Part shown: piece by piece, positions 24,730-32,816 of the stretch | How positions within the stretch are numbered: position 1 is the stretch's first letter | Layout of the letters: each line of letters begins with the position of its first letter | Source of the DNA: Nocardioides sp. | GTDB lineage: Bacteria > Actinomycetota > Actinomycetes > Propionibacteriales > Nocardioidaceae | Assembly: GCA_025936915.1 (NCBI GenBank) | Contig: JAICSK010000009.1 | Coordinates: forward strand, 1 to 32,816 | Direction of reading: 5' to 3' | DNA: 32,816 nt | Position numbers and translations under genes: made by a program | Notes under the pieces: generated by a model | What the model was told of the DNA's origin: nothing | The model's database searches: none | What the model saw: only the letters and a program-made list of their open reading frames with translations

Positions 24730-27700
24730 GGTTTCTCTCCTCGGGTCGCGGACATCTGTTCGCTCGTGCTGGGATCGGTGTGCAGCAGACCGGCCAGGAG
24801 CTCGGCGAGGTGCCGGGCCTCGTGGCCGCCGCTGTCGAGGTCGTGGATCTGCGTACGGCAGGAGAAGCCGTCGGCGAGGGCGACGACGCTCGGCTCCGCC
24901 TCGCGAAGTCGCGGGAGCAGGGTCTGCTCGGCCAGTGCGCGGCTGACCTCGCCGTGCCCGGCGGTGAAGCCGAAGTTGCCTGCGAGGCCGCAGCACCCGG
25001 AGTCGAGGTGCTCGACGTCGACACCGACACTCTCGAGCAGCTGCTGGTCGGCGTCCCAGCCCATGATCGCGTGCTGGTGACAGTGCACCTGGGCCAGCGC
25101 CTTCACGCCGCGCGCGGCCGTCGGGGGCTCCCAGCCGTCGGTGTGCTCGGTCAGCAGCTCGGCGAGCGTGACCACGTGGTCCTTGAGCCGGTTGGCGTCC
25201 TGGTCGTCCGGGAAGAGCTCGTGCATGTCGGAGCGGAAGACCGCCGTACAGCTCGGCTCGAGACCGAGCACGAGGCCACCGCTGCGGACGTGCGGCGCCA
25301 GGCGCCGGATCGTACGACGGAGCACGCGGCGCGCGATGTTCAGCTGACCGGTGGAGATCCACGTCAGCCCGCAGCACAGCGCCCCGCTGGGAACGACGAC
25401 GTCCCAGCCCGCGGCCTCCAGCACCTCGACCGCAGCCCGCCCGATCTGAGGATGGAACGCGTTGGTGAACGTGTCGGGCCAGAGCAGCACGGTTCCCCGG
25501 GTGGCCGGCCGGTGTGCGTCCTCGGCGTCGACCACCCGCCTGCTCCACCACTGCTGCAGCGTCTCGGGGGCGAACTGCGGGATCGGCCGGTCCTCGAGCC
25601 CCGCCGCCTTGGTGGCGAGCTTCGAGACGCGCCGGCGCCGGGTCATCGCGTTCAACGCGCGGGCCGTGCCGGTGCGGGCCACGGCGGCGGCACCCAGGGG
25701 GAGCCACCCGGTGGCGTAGTCGGCACGCGGCCGCAGCCGGTGGCGGTAGTGCTGTGCCAGGAACTCCGCCTTGTACGTCGCCATGTCGACGTTCGCCGGG
25801 CAGTCGGTCTTGCAGCCCTTGCACGCCAGGCACAGGTCCAACGCGTCCTTGACGGCCTCCGACCGCCAGCCGTCCGCGATCGTGCCGTCGGGGTGACCGT
25901 CGAGCATCTCGAACAGCAATCGCGCCCGGCCTCGCGTGGAGTGCTCCTCCTCGCCCGTCACCTGGTACGACGGGCACATCACCGTGCCGCCCTCGTTCTC
26001 GTGCTTGCGGCACTTGCCGACGCCCACGCAGCGGTTGGCCGCCTGCCGGAAGGAGTGCCCGTCGTCGGGGTAGCCGAAGAAGAGCGGCTTCATGTCCTTC
26101 GGAGACCACTGGCCGCCGATCCGGAGGTGGGCGTCCAGGGGTGCGGGGTGCACGACCTTGCCGGGGTTCATCCGGTCCTGGGGGTCGAACAGCGCCTTCA
26201 CGTCCTGGAACAGCCCGACGACCTCTTCGCCGAACATCCGCGTCAGCAGCTCGCCGCGGGTCTGGCCGTCGCCGTGCTCGCCCGACAGCGACCCGCCGTA
26301 CGACGAGACCAGGTCGGCGGCTCGCTCGAGGAACCGACGATAGGTCGCGACGCCCTCGGTGCTGTAGAGGTCGAACGGGATCCGGGTGTGCACGCACCCC
26401 TGGCCGAAGTGGCCGTAGAGGCTCGGCCCGGTGTCGGAGGCGTAGCCGAACTCCTCGTAGAGGCGGCGCAGGTCGCGCAGGTAGTCGCCGAGCCGCTCGA
26501 CCGGGACCGCGGAGTCCTCCCAGCCCTCCCAGGTGTCGGGCCGGCCCGGGATGTGCGCGGTGGCGCCGAGCCCCGCCTCGCGCACCTGCCACAGCTCGTC
26601 CTCGCGCTCCGGGTCGTCCATGAACGCGACGTCGGCGTCGTGCTCCGACTCCCCCAGCGCCCGCAACATCGTGTGCGCGCGTTCGTCCGCCTCCTCGGTG
26701 GTGTCGCCGCCGAACTGCACCATCAGGAAGCCGGTGCCGTGCGGCAGCTCCTCGAGCGCCTGCTTGTTCATCCCCTTGATCTGCTCGTCGTGGATCAGGT
26801 AGTGGTCCACCCCTTCCAGCGCGATCGGCTCGTGCTCGACGATCGCCGGCACGGCGTCGGCGGCCGCGGCGATGTTCTCGAACCCCAGGACGACCAGCGT
26901 CCGCTTCTTCACCACGGGCACCAGCTCGAGCTCGGCCTGCAGCACGGTCACCAGCGTCGACTCGCTGCCGACCAGGAAGCCCGCGAGGTCGAACCCGTGC
27001 TCGGGCAGAAGGGAGTCGAGGTTGTATCCGGAGACGCGCCGCGGGATGTCGGGGTAACGCTTGCGAATGAGGTCGGCATGGTCGTTCTGGAGGCGTCGTA
27101 GGGACCGGTAGATCTGGGAGCGCCGGTCGCCCATGCGCTCGACCACGGCGTACTCCCGGTCGTCGGTCCGCCGGGCGGTGAACCGGGTGCCGTCGTACAG
27201 CAGGACGTCGAGGGACACGACGTTGTCGACGACCTTGCCGGTGCGCTGCGCGGTCGCGCCGCACGAGTTGTTGCCGATCATGCCGCCGAGGGTGCAGTTC
27301 TGGTGGGTCGCCGGCTCCGGCCCGAACCGGAGACCGGTCGGGGCGAGCTCACGGTTGAGGACGTCGAGGACGATGCCGGGCTCGACAACGCACCGCCGCC
27401 GCTCCTCGTCGACCGAGACCAGCCGGTGGCAGTACTTGGTGAAGTCGATGACGACGGCCTCGTTGGTGCACTGCCCGGCCAGGCTCGTGCCACCGCCACG
27501 GTTGACGATCGGCAGGTCGTGCTCGTGGCAGACCGCGACGGCCTCGGCGGCCGCCTCGATCGTGCGGGGTACGACGACCCCGATCGGCACCTGCCGGAAG
27601 TTCGAGGCGTCGGTGGAGTACGCCGCCCGCGAGCCGTCGTCGAACCGCACCTCGCCGTCCACGCGGTCACGCAGCGCGGCGACGGCGTCGTCGAGGGCCG

Positions 27701-27731
27701 CCGACGGTGAGCCGAGGACGGTCTGGGCCAT
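24726..27731 (-). CDS. FAD-binding and (Fe-S)-binding oxidoreductase (D-lactate/2-hydroxyacid dehydrogenase-like fusion)
   Basis: FAD_binding_4 (IVNRGGGTSLAGQCTNEAVVIDF; GGMIGNNSCGA), then LDLCLACKGCKTDCPANVDMATYKAEF and C-terminal cysteine-rich CCG-type segments (LDSGCCGLAGNFGF); ATG 27731. Confidence 0.93.
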   Translation of the reverse strand: MAQTVLGSPSAALDDAVAALRDRVDGEVRFDDGSRAAYSTDASNFRQVPIGVVVPRTIEAAAEAVAVCHEHDLPIVNRGGGTSLAGQCTNEAVVIDFTKYCHRLVSVDEERRRCVVEPGIVLDVLNRELAPTGLRFGPEPATHQNCTLGGMIGNNSCGATAQRTGKVVDNVVSLDVLLYDGTRFTARRTDDREYAVVERMGDRRSQIYRSLRRLQNDHADLIRKRYPDIPRRVSGYNLDSLLPEHGFDLAGFLVGSESTLVTVLQAELELVPVVKKRTLVVLGFENIAAAADAVPAIVEHEPIALEGVDHYLIHDEQIKGMNKQALEELPHGTGFLMVQFGGDTTEEADERAHTMLRALGESEHDADVAFMDDPEREDELWQVREAGLGATAHIPGRPDTWEGWEDSAVPVERLGDYLRDLRRLYEEFGYASDTGPSLYGHFGQGCVHTRIPFDLYSTEGVATYRRFLERAADLVSSYGGSLSGEHGDGQTRGELLTRMFGEEVVGLFQDVKALFDPQDRMNPGKVVHPAPLDAHLRIGGQWSPKDMKPLFFGYPDDGHSFRQAANRCVGVGKCRKHENEGGTVMCPSYQVTGEEEHSTRGRARLLFEMLDGHPDGTIADGWRSEAVKDALDLCLACKGCKTDCPANVDMATYKAEFLAQHYRHRLRPRADYATGWLPLGAAAVARTGTARALNAMTRRRRVSKLATKAAGLEDRPIPQFAPETLQQWWSRRVVDAEDAHRPATRGTVLLWPDTFTNAFHPQIGRAAVEVLEAAGWDVVVPSGALCCGLTWISTGQLNIARRVLRRTIRRLAPHVRSGGLVLGLEPSCTAVFRSDMHELFPDDQDANRLKDHVVTLAELLTEHTDGWEPPTAARGVKALAQVHCHQHAIMGWDADQQLLESVGVDVEHLDSGCCGLAGNFGFTAGHGEVSRALAEQTLLPRLREAEPSVVALADGFSCRTQIHDLDSGGHEARHLAELLAGLLHTDPSTSEQMSATRGEKP

Positions 27732-27801
27732 GGCTGTGCACCTCCGAGCGCTCGTGGACGACTGGTACCCGAACAGTCGCGTCGTACCCGCGCCGCACCG
27801 A

Positions 27802-27821
27802 TACATGCGACAATGCATGTA
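27802..27821. promoter_or_regulatory. Candidate MarR operator
   Basis: Perfect 7-bp inverted repeat TACATGC-gacaat-GCATGTA in the divergent intergenic region, 11 bp upstream of the MarR ATG. Confidence 0.7.
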
Positions 27822-27832
27822 GTGTTCGGCGC

Positions 27833-28273
27833 ATGCCCACCACGGCCGACGAGCTCGCCGACTCGCTCCTCGCGGCCACTCGGTCGCTGATGGCGATGGC
27901 GATCCGCACCGTGGGCGTCGGGACGGCGCCGGTGACCGTGGTCCAGCACCGGGTGCTCCTCCTGCTGGAGGAGCACGGCACGCTGTCGGTGAACGACGTG
28001 GCGGCCCGGCTGGGTGTCGACCAGTCCACCGCGAGCCGCCACTGCACCCGCCTGGAGCAGCTCGGCCTGGTCCGCCGGACGACTGCCGCCCACGACCGGC
28101 GCGCCCGCGACCTGGGTCTCACCGGTGCCGGACGCAGCCAGGTGCTCGCCGTCCGCGAGGCCCGACATCGATGGGCCGAGCAGGTGCTGGCGCGGCTGTC
28201 GGACGAGGACGCCCGGACCGCCGTGCGCGGCTTCGCGGTGTTCGCCACCGCTGCCGAGTCGTTGGGCGAGTAG
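27833..28273 (+). CDS. MarR family transcriptional regulator
   Basis: VTVVQHRVLLLLEEHGTLSVNDVAARLGVDQSTASRHCTRLEQLGLVRRTTAAHDRRARDLGLTGAGRSQVLAV winged HTH. Confidence 0.9.
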   Translation: MPTTADELADSLLAATRSLMAMAIRTVGVGTAPVTVVQHRVLLLLEEHGTLSVNDVAARLGVDQSTASRHCTRLEQLGLVRRTTAAHDRRARDLGLTGAGRSQVLAVREARHRWAEQVLARLSDEDARTAVRGFAVFATAAESLGE

Positions 28274-28344
28274 GCCCCACGTCGAAGCTCCCCGGTCGCT
28301 CCTCAGGGGATCTCCGCCGCCGAGAAGTCCCCGGCCATCTCAGC

Positions 28345-28668
28345 TCACCCGCTGAGCGTCCGCTGTTTCTCCCGGGCCTTCCCCCAGGACTGGCCGCGCG
28401 GGAGATCCGCCCAGCGGTCCCCGCCTCGGGCGAGCCGACGGCCGATGGTGCGGATGGTGTGCTGGTCCGGCTCGACTCGGCTCAGCTCGCCCCAGGTGAT
28501 CGGGGTCGAGACCGGGGCGCCAGGCCGACCGCGCACGGCGTACGGAGGCACCGCCGTCTGACCGTCTCCGTTGCGCTGCACGTCGACCAGCACCCGGTCG
28601 CCCCGCTTGGCCTTGCGCGCCTCGAGGGTGAGCAGGTCGGGTGCCCGATCGACCAGCGGGGGTCAACC
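28345..28668 (-). pseudogene. Remnant of LigD-type primase/polymerase domain (C-terminal part)
   Basis: Minus frame PLVDRAPDLLTLEARKAKRGDRVLVDVQRNGDGQTAVPPYAVRGRPGAPVSTPITWGELSRVEPDQHTIRTIGRRLARGGDRWADL; an in-frame TGA lies just upstream and there is no N-terminal domain. Confidence 0.72.
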
Positions 28669-28782
28669 ACTCCCTCGGGCGACGGGTATCTCCGCATCCG
28701 CGTGCGCGCTCCTCTTCCCGACGCGGCAGTCCACCGAGGGTCGGCGGCCCGCGGCAGCGCGGACGAACGGGGAGCGTGCACC

Positions 28783-29799
28783 ATGTGGCTGGAGCTCAAG
28801 ATCGTGGACGGGTCGGCCGTGGCCCGGGCCCGCAAGCACGACCGCACCGGCCTCTCGCCGGACCAGCGTGCCGACGAGGAAGCCGCCGACGAGGCGGCGT
28901 ACTACTTCACCGAGTCCTATCACGGGATGCGGTTCGCGATCGGCCTGCTGGCCTTCGCCTTGCCCTGGCTGCTGATCGTCATCGACCGCTGGCTGATCAC
29001 CGGCGCGCCACAGATCCGGGGCTCGATGAGTGCCTACTACCACTCCTCGGCCCGCGACGTGTTCGTCGGCGGGCTGATCGCGACCGGCGGATTCCTGATC
29101 AGCTACATGACCGGCAAGATGCGCACCTTCGACTACGTGTTCTCCTCCCTGGCCGGGGTGCTGGTGATCATCGTGGCCCTGGTACCGACCGGCCGCGGCC
29201 TGGACACCGAAAACTTCACGGTCGGACCGCACAGCTGCGACGACTTCCCCGGACCGCCGGCCTGCAACGGCATCCAGCAGCACCTCGGCGAGAACGTCGC
29301 CCAGGTGATCCACCGCAGCTGTGCCAGTGTGTTCGTCGTCCTCCTGGTCGCCCTGTGCGTCGTGTTCGCCCTGCGCGAGTTCGGGTACGGCCCGGCCGCC
29401 GAGCAGCTCTGCGGCCGCTCTCGCGACGTCCCCACGGTGTGGCGGAAGGTCAAGGACAGCCCCTTCGGGCTGTGGCACTACCTGGTCCACGGCATGCCTG
29501 ACGGCGAGGAGACCGAGCGCGTCGACGCACCACGGCACCGAACCCTGCTCTACCTCGGCATGGCCGGGTTGATCGTGGCGGCCATCGTCTGGGCTCTCGT
29601 CGGCGTCGACATCACCCTGCCGGGAGCGGGCTACGTGCTCGACCCGACGTACGTCACCGAGTTCGTCGCGTTCAACGCGTTCGGTGTGGCCTGGATGGCG
29701 TCGAGCAAGGACCTGGTGATCTTCCACAAGGTGCGGGTCCGGATCCAGCAGGTCGCTGCCGCGGTCACGCCGTCCGGTCACCCGGCCGGTCACGGCTAG
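28783..29799 (+). CDS. Hypothetical polytopic membrane protein
   Basis: ATG in GTGCACCATGTGG; several TM helices (IGLLAFALPWLLIVIDRW; DVFVGGLIATGGFLISYM; YVFSSLAGVLVIIVALVP; ASVFVVLLVALCVVFAL; LGMAGLIVAAIVWALVGV). Confidence 0.82.
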   Translation: MWLELKIVDGSAVARARKHDRTGLSPDQRADEEAADEAAYYFTESYHGMRFAIGLLAFALPWLLIVIDRWLITGAPQIRGSMSAYYHSSARDVFVGGLIATGGFLISYMTGKMRTFDYVFSSLAGVLVIIVALVPTGRGLDTENFTVGPHSCDDFPGPPACNGIQQHLGENVAQVIHRSCASVFVVLLVALCVVFALREFGYGPAAEQLCGRSRDVPTVWRKVKDSPFGLWHYLVHGMPDGEETERVDAPRHRTLLYLGMAGLIVAAIVWALVGVDITLPGAGYVLDPTYVTEFVAFNAFGVAWMASSKDLVIFHKVRVRIQQVAAAVTPSGHPAGHG

Positions 29800-29864
29800 G
29801 GCGTTCGCGCGGGTCCCGGACCCGGCCCAGGCGTAGACCTCGCCGTCCGGGGTACCGAAGACCC

Positions 29865-30038
29865 ATGGACAACCCGCTGGTAGGCCTGTTGATCGCCCTG
29901 ACGTTCCCCGTCGTCGTCCTGCTGGCGGTGGTGCTGCTGGCCCGGTTGGAGCGACCGATGCATGGGCCGGGACTCACCGGGCATCGGCGATCGCCCACTG
30001 CGGTACCGGTGTCGACGTCGCGCCGAGTGGGATCCTGA
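29865..30038 (+). CDS. Possible 57-aa single-TM protein
   Basis: MDNPLVGLLIALTFPVVVLLAVVLLARLERPMHGPGLTGHRRSPTAVPVSTSRRVGS*; below the ORF-track length cutoff; 3' end overlaps the convergent peptidase gene. Confidence 0.4.
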   Translation: MDNPLVGLLIALTFPVVVLLAVVLLARLERPMHGPGLTGHRRSPTAVPVSTSRRVGS

Positions 30039-31557
30039 CGACTGCCTCGCCACCGTCGCGGAGGACGGTGACCTCCAGCTCGTCGTCGATGTCGAGGAGG
30101 GCAACCTCGGAGTAACCGGGCAGCTCGATCGGCTCGCCCTCGACCAGTCCCGCCCGTGCCGCCGGGCCGTCCGGGACGAGGCCGCGGACGTGGCGGGTGA
30201 CAAAGGCGTCGAGACCCAGGTCGAGCACGGGTGCGTCGATCACTGCCATATCGAGGTGGGAGCCGAACGAGCCGGGTCCCGGGCGCCCGTCGCCGGCGAA
30301 CACGAAGCTCTCCAGGGTCGGACGCTCGTCGGCTCGGAGCATCTCGCCGACGCGGTCGCACCACTCGTCGAGCCCGACACGCTCCCCTTCTCGTCGTCGT
30401 CGTACGACGTCGACGACCACGTCGTCCAGGGACCTGCGGCCGTCGGTCGCCCGTCGCAGCCGGACGTCGAGGTCGGCGAGGTAGAACATCCCCCGGGCGT
30501 ATGGCAGTCGGTGGGCGCGGAAGTCGGACCAGTACGACGCCGACGCCTCTGCCAGGGTCAGGTGCCGTAGTGGGCTGGCGTAGGCCATCCGGGCGGCCAG
30601 GTTGAGCTCGCGCACGACGCTGTCGCCGTCGAGGAGACCCGCCCGGAAAGGAAGGACGAGCGAGTAGTAGTCGGCCGCCCCCTCGACGAACCAGGTGATC
30701 TCGCCGGGCGTGCCGTCGAGGCGCAACCACTCGTGGACCAGCTCGTGGGCGACGGTCACGAACAGCTGACGGTCGTCCGCGGGGTGCTCGGGGTCCATGG
30801 CCAGCACGAACGATGCCGGGTGCGCGGAGCCGTTGGTGCCTCGGTGCGCATGGGCGCGCAGGAACACCCGGTAGGGAGTCGCCGGGGCGTCGAACGCTTG
30901 CGCGAGCAGGTCGTAGGTCGAGCCCACGGACTCGGTGAACGCGACGACGTCGAAGCCGGGCTCCGTCAGCCACCACGTGGACACGTCGCCGTCACGATGA
31001 TGGCTCCGAGCGAGGTCGCCACAGATCACGTAGGTGTCGAGCAGGCACTCCCGACCGGCACCGTGCAGATCGCCGAGTCCTTCACCGACGCTGGTGGCCA
31101 CCGTCCATCCGTCGCCTGCGCCCTCGGGTGCCACCCAGCGGAGGTCGAAGGTGAGGTCCTCCGGGCCCGGCGGAAGCACGGCGAAGCACTTCACCGCGCC
31201 CGACATCCCGGGCCCCTCGCGACGCAGCTCCAGGGGTGGCGTCGCCGCGCGGCGTTCCCCCTCGCTGGGCATCGCGCGATGGCTGAGCTCCACCGAGCCC
31301 GTGGTGGCCCGCGCGGCGACCCAGCGTCGTACCTCGACACCCTCGTCGTCCGTCGAGGTCCCGACCACCAGCGGCACCGGGCCCTCGTCGTCCTCGACCG
31401 TCACGGCGTCGTCGGCCAGGTCGAGGGTCGGGACCCCGGCGATCGTGCGGGGCAGCTCGCCGACAGCCTCGCCGGTGGCGAAGGCCGCACCGTCGAGCCG
31501 CCAGGCGACGGCGATGCCGCGCGGCTCGACCCCGAGTGTGAGTCGCAGATGTGTCAT
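29974..31557 (-). CDS. M61-like metallopeptidase with C-terminal PDZ-like region
   Basis: LFVTVAHELVHEWLRLDGTPGEITWFVEGAADYYSLVLPFRAGLL (HExxH plus downstream E); RGLVPDGPAARAGLVEGEPIELPG PDZ-like. Confidence 0.8.
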   Translation of the reverse strand: MTHLRLTLGVEPRGIAVAWRLDGAAFATGEAVGELPRTIAGVPTLDLADDAVTVEDDEGPVPLVVGTSTDDEGVEVRRWVAARATTGSVELSHRAMPSEGERRAATPPLELRREGPGMSGAVKCFAVLPPGPEDLTFDLRWVAPEGAGDGWTVATSVGEGLGDLHGAGRECLLDTYVICGDLARSHHRDGDVSTWWLTEPGFDVVAFTESVGSTYDLLAQAFDAPATPYRVFLRAHAHRGTNGSAHPASFVLAMDPEHPADDRQLFVTVAHELVHEWLRLDGTPGEITWFVEGAADYYSLVLPFRAGLLDGDSVVRELNLAARMAYASPLRHLTLAEASASYWSDFRAHRLPYARGMFYLADLDVRLRRATDGRRSLDDVVVDVVRRRREGERVGLDEWCDRVGEMLRADERPTLESFVFAGDGRPGPGSFGSHLDMAVIDAPVLDLGLDAFVTRHVRGLVPDGPAARAGLVEGEPIELPGYSEVALLDIDDELEVTVLRDGGEAVVRIPLGATSTPVPQWAIADAR

Positions 31558-32816
31558 CGACCCGCGGCGATCTCCCGGCGCAGCGCCTTGACGCCGTCGA
31601 GGTAGATCTCCGAGAACGTCGGGAACGGCTGGATCGTGTCGGCCAGCACGTCGAGCGGGACCCTCGCCCGGATCGCCAGCGTCGCCTGCTGCAGCCACTC
31701 CCCCGCCTCGGGCCCGAGCGCGTAGGCGCCGGTCAGTCGCTCACCGTCGCTGAGCAGCGTGAGGAAGCCGTTGTGGTCGGCGTACTGCCTGGTGTAGGTC
31801 GCGGTCTTGGCGACGCCCGAGATCGGCACGGTGGAGCTGAACGCGCCCTCGAGCACTCCCACGGCCGCGGCCTGCGGGTCGGTGTAGACGACCCGGGGCA
31901 CGGCCTCGTAGTGGGCGGTGCGCGGCTCGCCGAGGATGTTGGCCGCCGCGACCCGGGCTTGGTACTTCCCGACGTGGGTCAGCGGCCAGATCCCGGTCAC
32001 GTCGCCGACCGCCCAGAGCCCGTCGGCCACCCGGAGCCGATCGTCGACCGGTACGCCGTGCGGGTCGGGCTCGATCCCGACGCTCTCGAGCCCGATGGCG
32101 TGGACGCGGGGACGCCGGCCGGTGGCGACCAGCAGCTTGTCTCCGCGCCGCTCGGTGCCGTCGTCGAGGTCGAGGACGTAGTCGTCGCCGTCGCGGCGGG
32201 CTGCGGTGACCTTCGCACCGAGCACGAGCTCGATCCCGTCACGGCGGAGCACCTCTCCGAGCGCGTCACCCAGCGGCTTGGGCTCGCGGGCGAGCACGTG
32301 GTCGCTGCCCTCGAGGAGCACGGCCTCGCCGCCGAGCCGGCGTACGGCCTGGGCGAGCTCGACTCCCACCGGACCGCCGCCGAGCACGAGCAGGCGCCTC
32401 GGCACGGCCTTCATCGCGGTCGCCTCGCGGTTGGTCCACACGCCCTCCAGCTCGCGCAGCCCGGGGATCGGCGGGATGAACGCGTCGGCACCGCAGGCCA
32501 GGACGACGTGGTCGGCGGTGTGCTGTGTGCCGTCGACCTCGACCGCCCCGGCGCCGGCCAGCCGGCCGGTGCCGCGCAGCAACGCGATCCCTTGGCCGTC
32601 GAGCCACTGCTCCTGGCCCGCGTCGGAGTAGTCCGAGACCATGAAGTCACGCCAGGCCAGCGCCGCCTCGACGTGGACCTCGGCCCTCGCTGTCGCCTCG
32701 CGCGCGTCGTGCACGGCCTCGCCCGGGCGGAGCAGCGTCTTGGACGGGATGCACGCGTAGTAGGAGCACTCGCCCCCGACCAGCTCGCGCTCCACGAGCG
32801 CCACCCGCAGCCCGCC
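31554..32816 (-). CDS. NAD(P)/FAD-dependent oxidoreductase, pyridine nucleotide-disulfide (class I) family, 5' truncated by window edge
   Basis: VALVERELVGGECSYYACIPSKTLLRP (CxxxxC active site), RLLVLGGGPVGVELAQAVRRLGGEAVLLE, LWAVGDVTGIWPLTHVGKYQARVAAANI; open at the right edge. Confidence 0.92.
   Translation of the reverse strand, partial: GGLRVALVERELVGGECSYYACIPSKTLLRPGEAVHDAREATARAEVHVEAALAWRDFMVSDYSDAGQEQWLDGQGIALLRGTGRLAGAGAVEVDGTQHTADHVVLACGADAFIPPIPGLRELEGVWTNREATAMKAVPRRLLVLGGGPVGVELAQAVRRLGGEAVLLEGSDHVLAREPKPLGDALGEVLRRDGIELVLGAKVTAARRDGDDYVLDLDDGTERRGDKLLVATGRRPRVHAIGLESVGIEPDPHGVPVDDRLRVADGLWAVGDVTGIWPLTHVGKYQARVAAANILGEPRTAHYEAVPRVVYTDPQAAAVGVLEGAFSSTVPISGVAKTATYTRQYADHNGFLTLLSDGERLTGAYALGPEAGEWLQQATLAIRARVPLDVLADTIQPFPTFSEIYLDGVKALRREIAAGR

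Noticed and set aside
22933-27264. 1443-aa minus ORF as a single fusion protein
   Set aside because: Only the part from MSTTVADRL (24729) is real TPP enzyme; the upstream part is an out-of-frame shadow of the FAD/FeS dehydrogenase gene.
28684-28689. GGGTAT as a SigB-type -10 upstream of the membrane protein at 28783
   Set aside because: No convincing GTTT-like -35 at the right spacing and about 95 nt from the start.

Overview
High-GC actinobacterial (Nocardioides-like) chromosomal window with about 28 supportable protein-coding genes and several gene remnants; no rRNA, tRNA or CRISPR was recognised. Left part: truncated family-5 ABC substrate-binding protein, VOC protein, DppB-type permease, GNAT, metallophosphoesterase, LCP-family protein, FkbM methyltransferase, then a patch of gene remnants (C-terminal S66 LD-carboxypeptidase fragment, decayed N-acyl-D-amino-acid deacylase). 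Centre: HAD hydrolase, SigB/SigF-family sigma factor, GAF-ANTAR regulator, F420-type LLM oxidoreductase, DUF7218-like and DUF1206-like proteins, then a compact minus-strand gas vesicle operon (about 14.3-19.9 kb) containing GvpA, F, G, O, J, L, S and K homologues plus two accessory genes. Right part: SDR, a small membrane protein, a translationally coupled enolase-superfamily / TPP-enzyme / FAD-FeS dehydrogenase operon divergent from a MarR regulator with a perfect inverted-repeat operator candidate, a LigD polymerase-domain remnant, a membrane protein, an M61-like peptidase and a truncated flavin disulfide reductase. Most interesting: (i) the gas vesicle operon is loaded with long, oppositely charged low-complexity tails (acidic, histone-H1-like basic, Arg/Ser) on GvpA, GvpO and both accessory proteins, and (ii) a SigB/SigF-like promoter motif (GTTC-N15-GGGTA) lies upstream of it, with a SigB-family sigma gene about 9 kb away.
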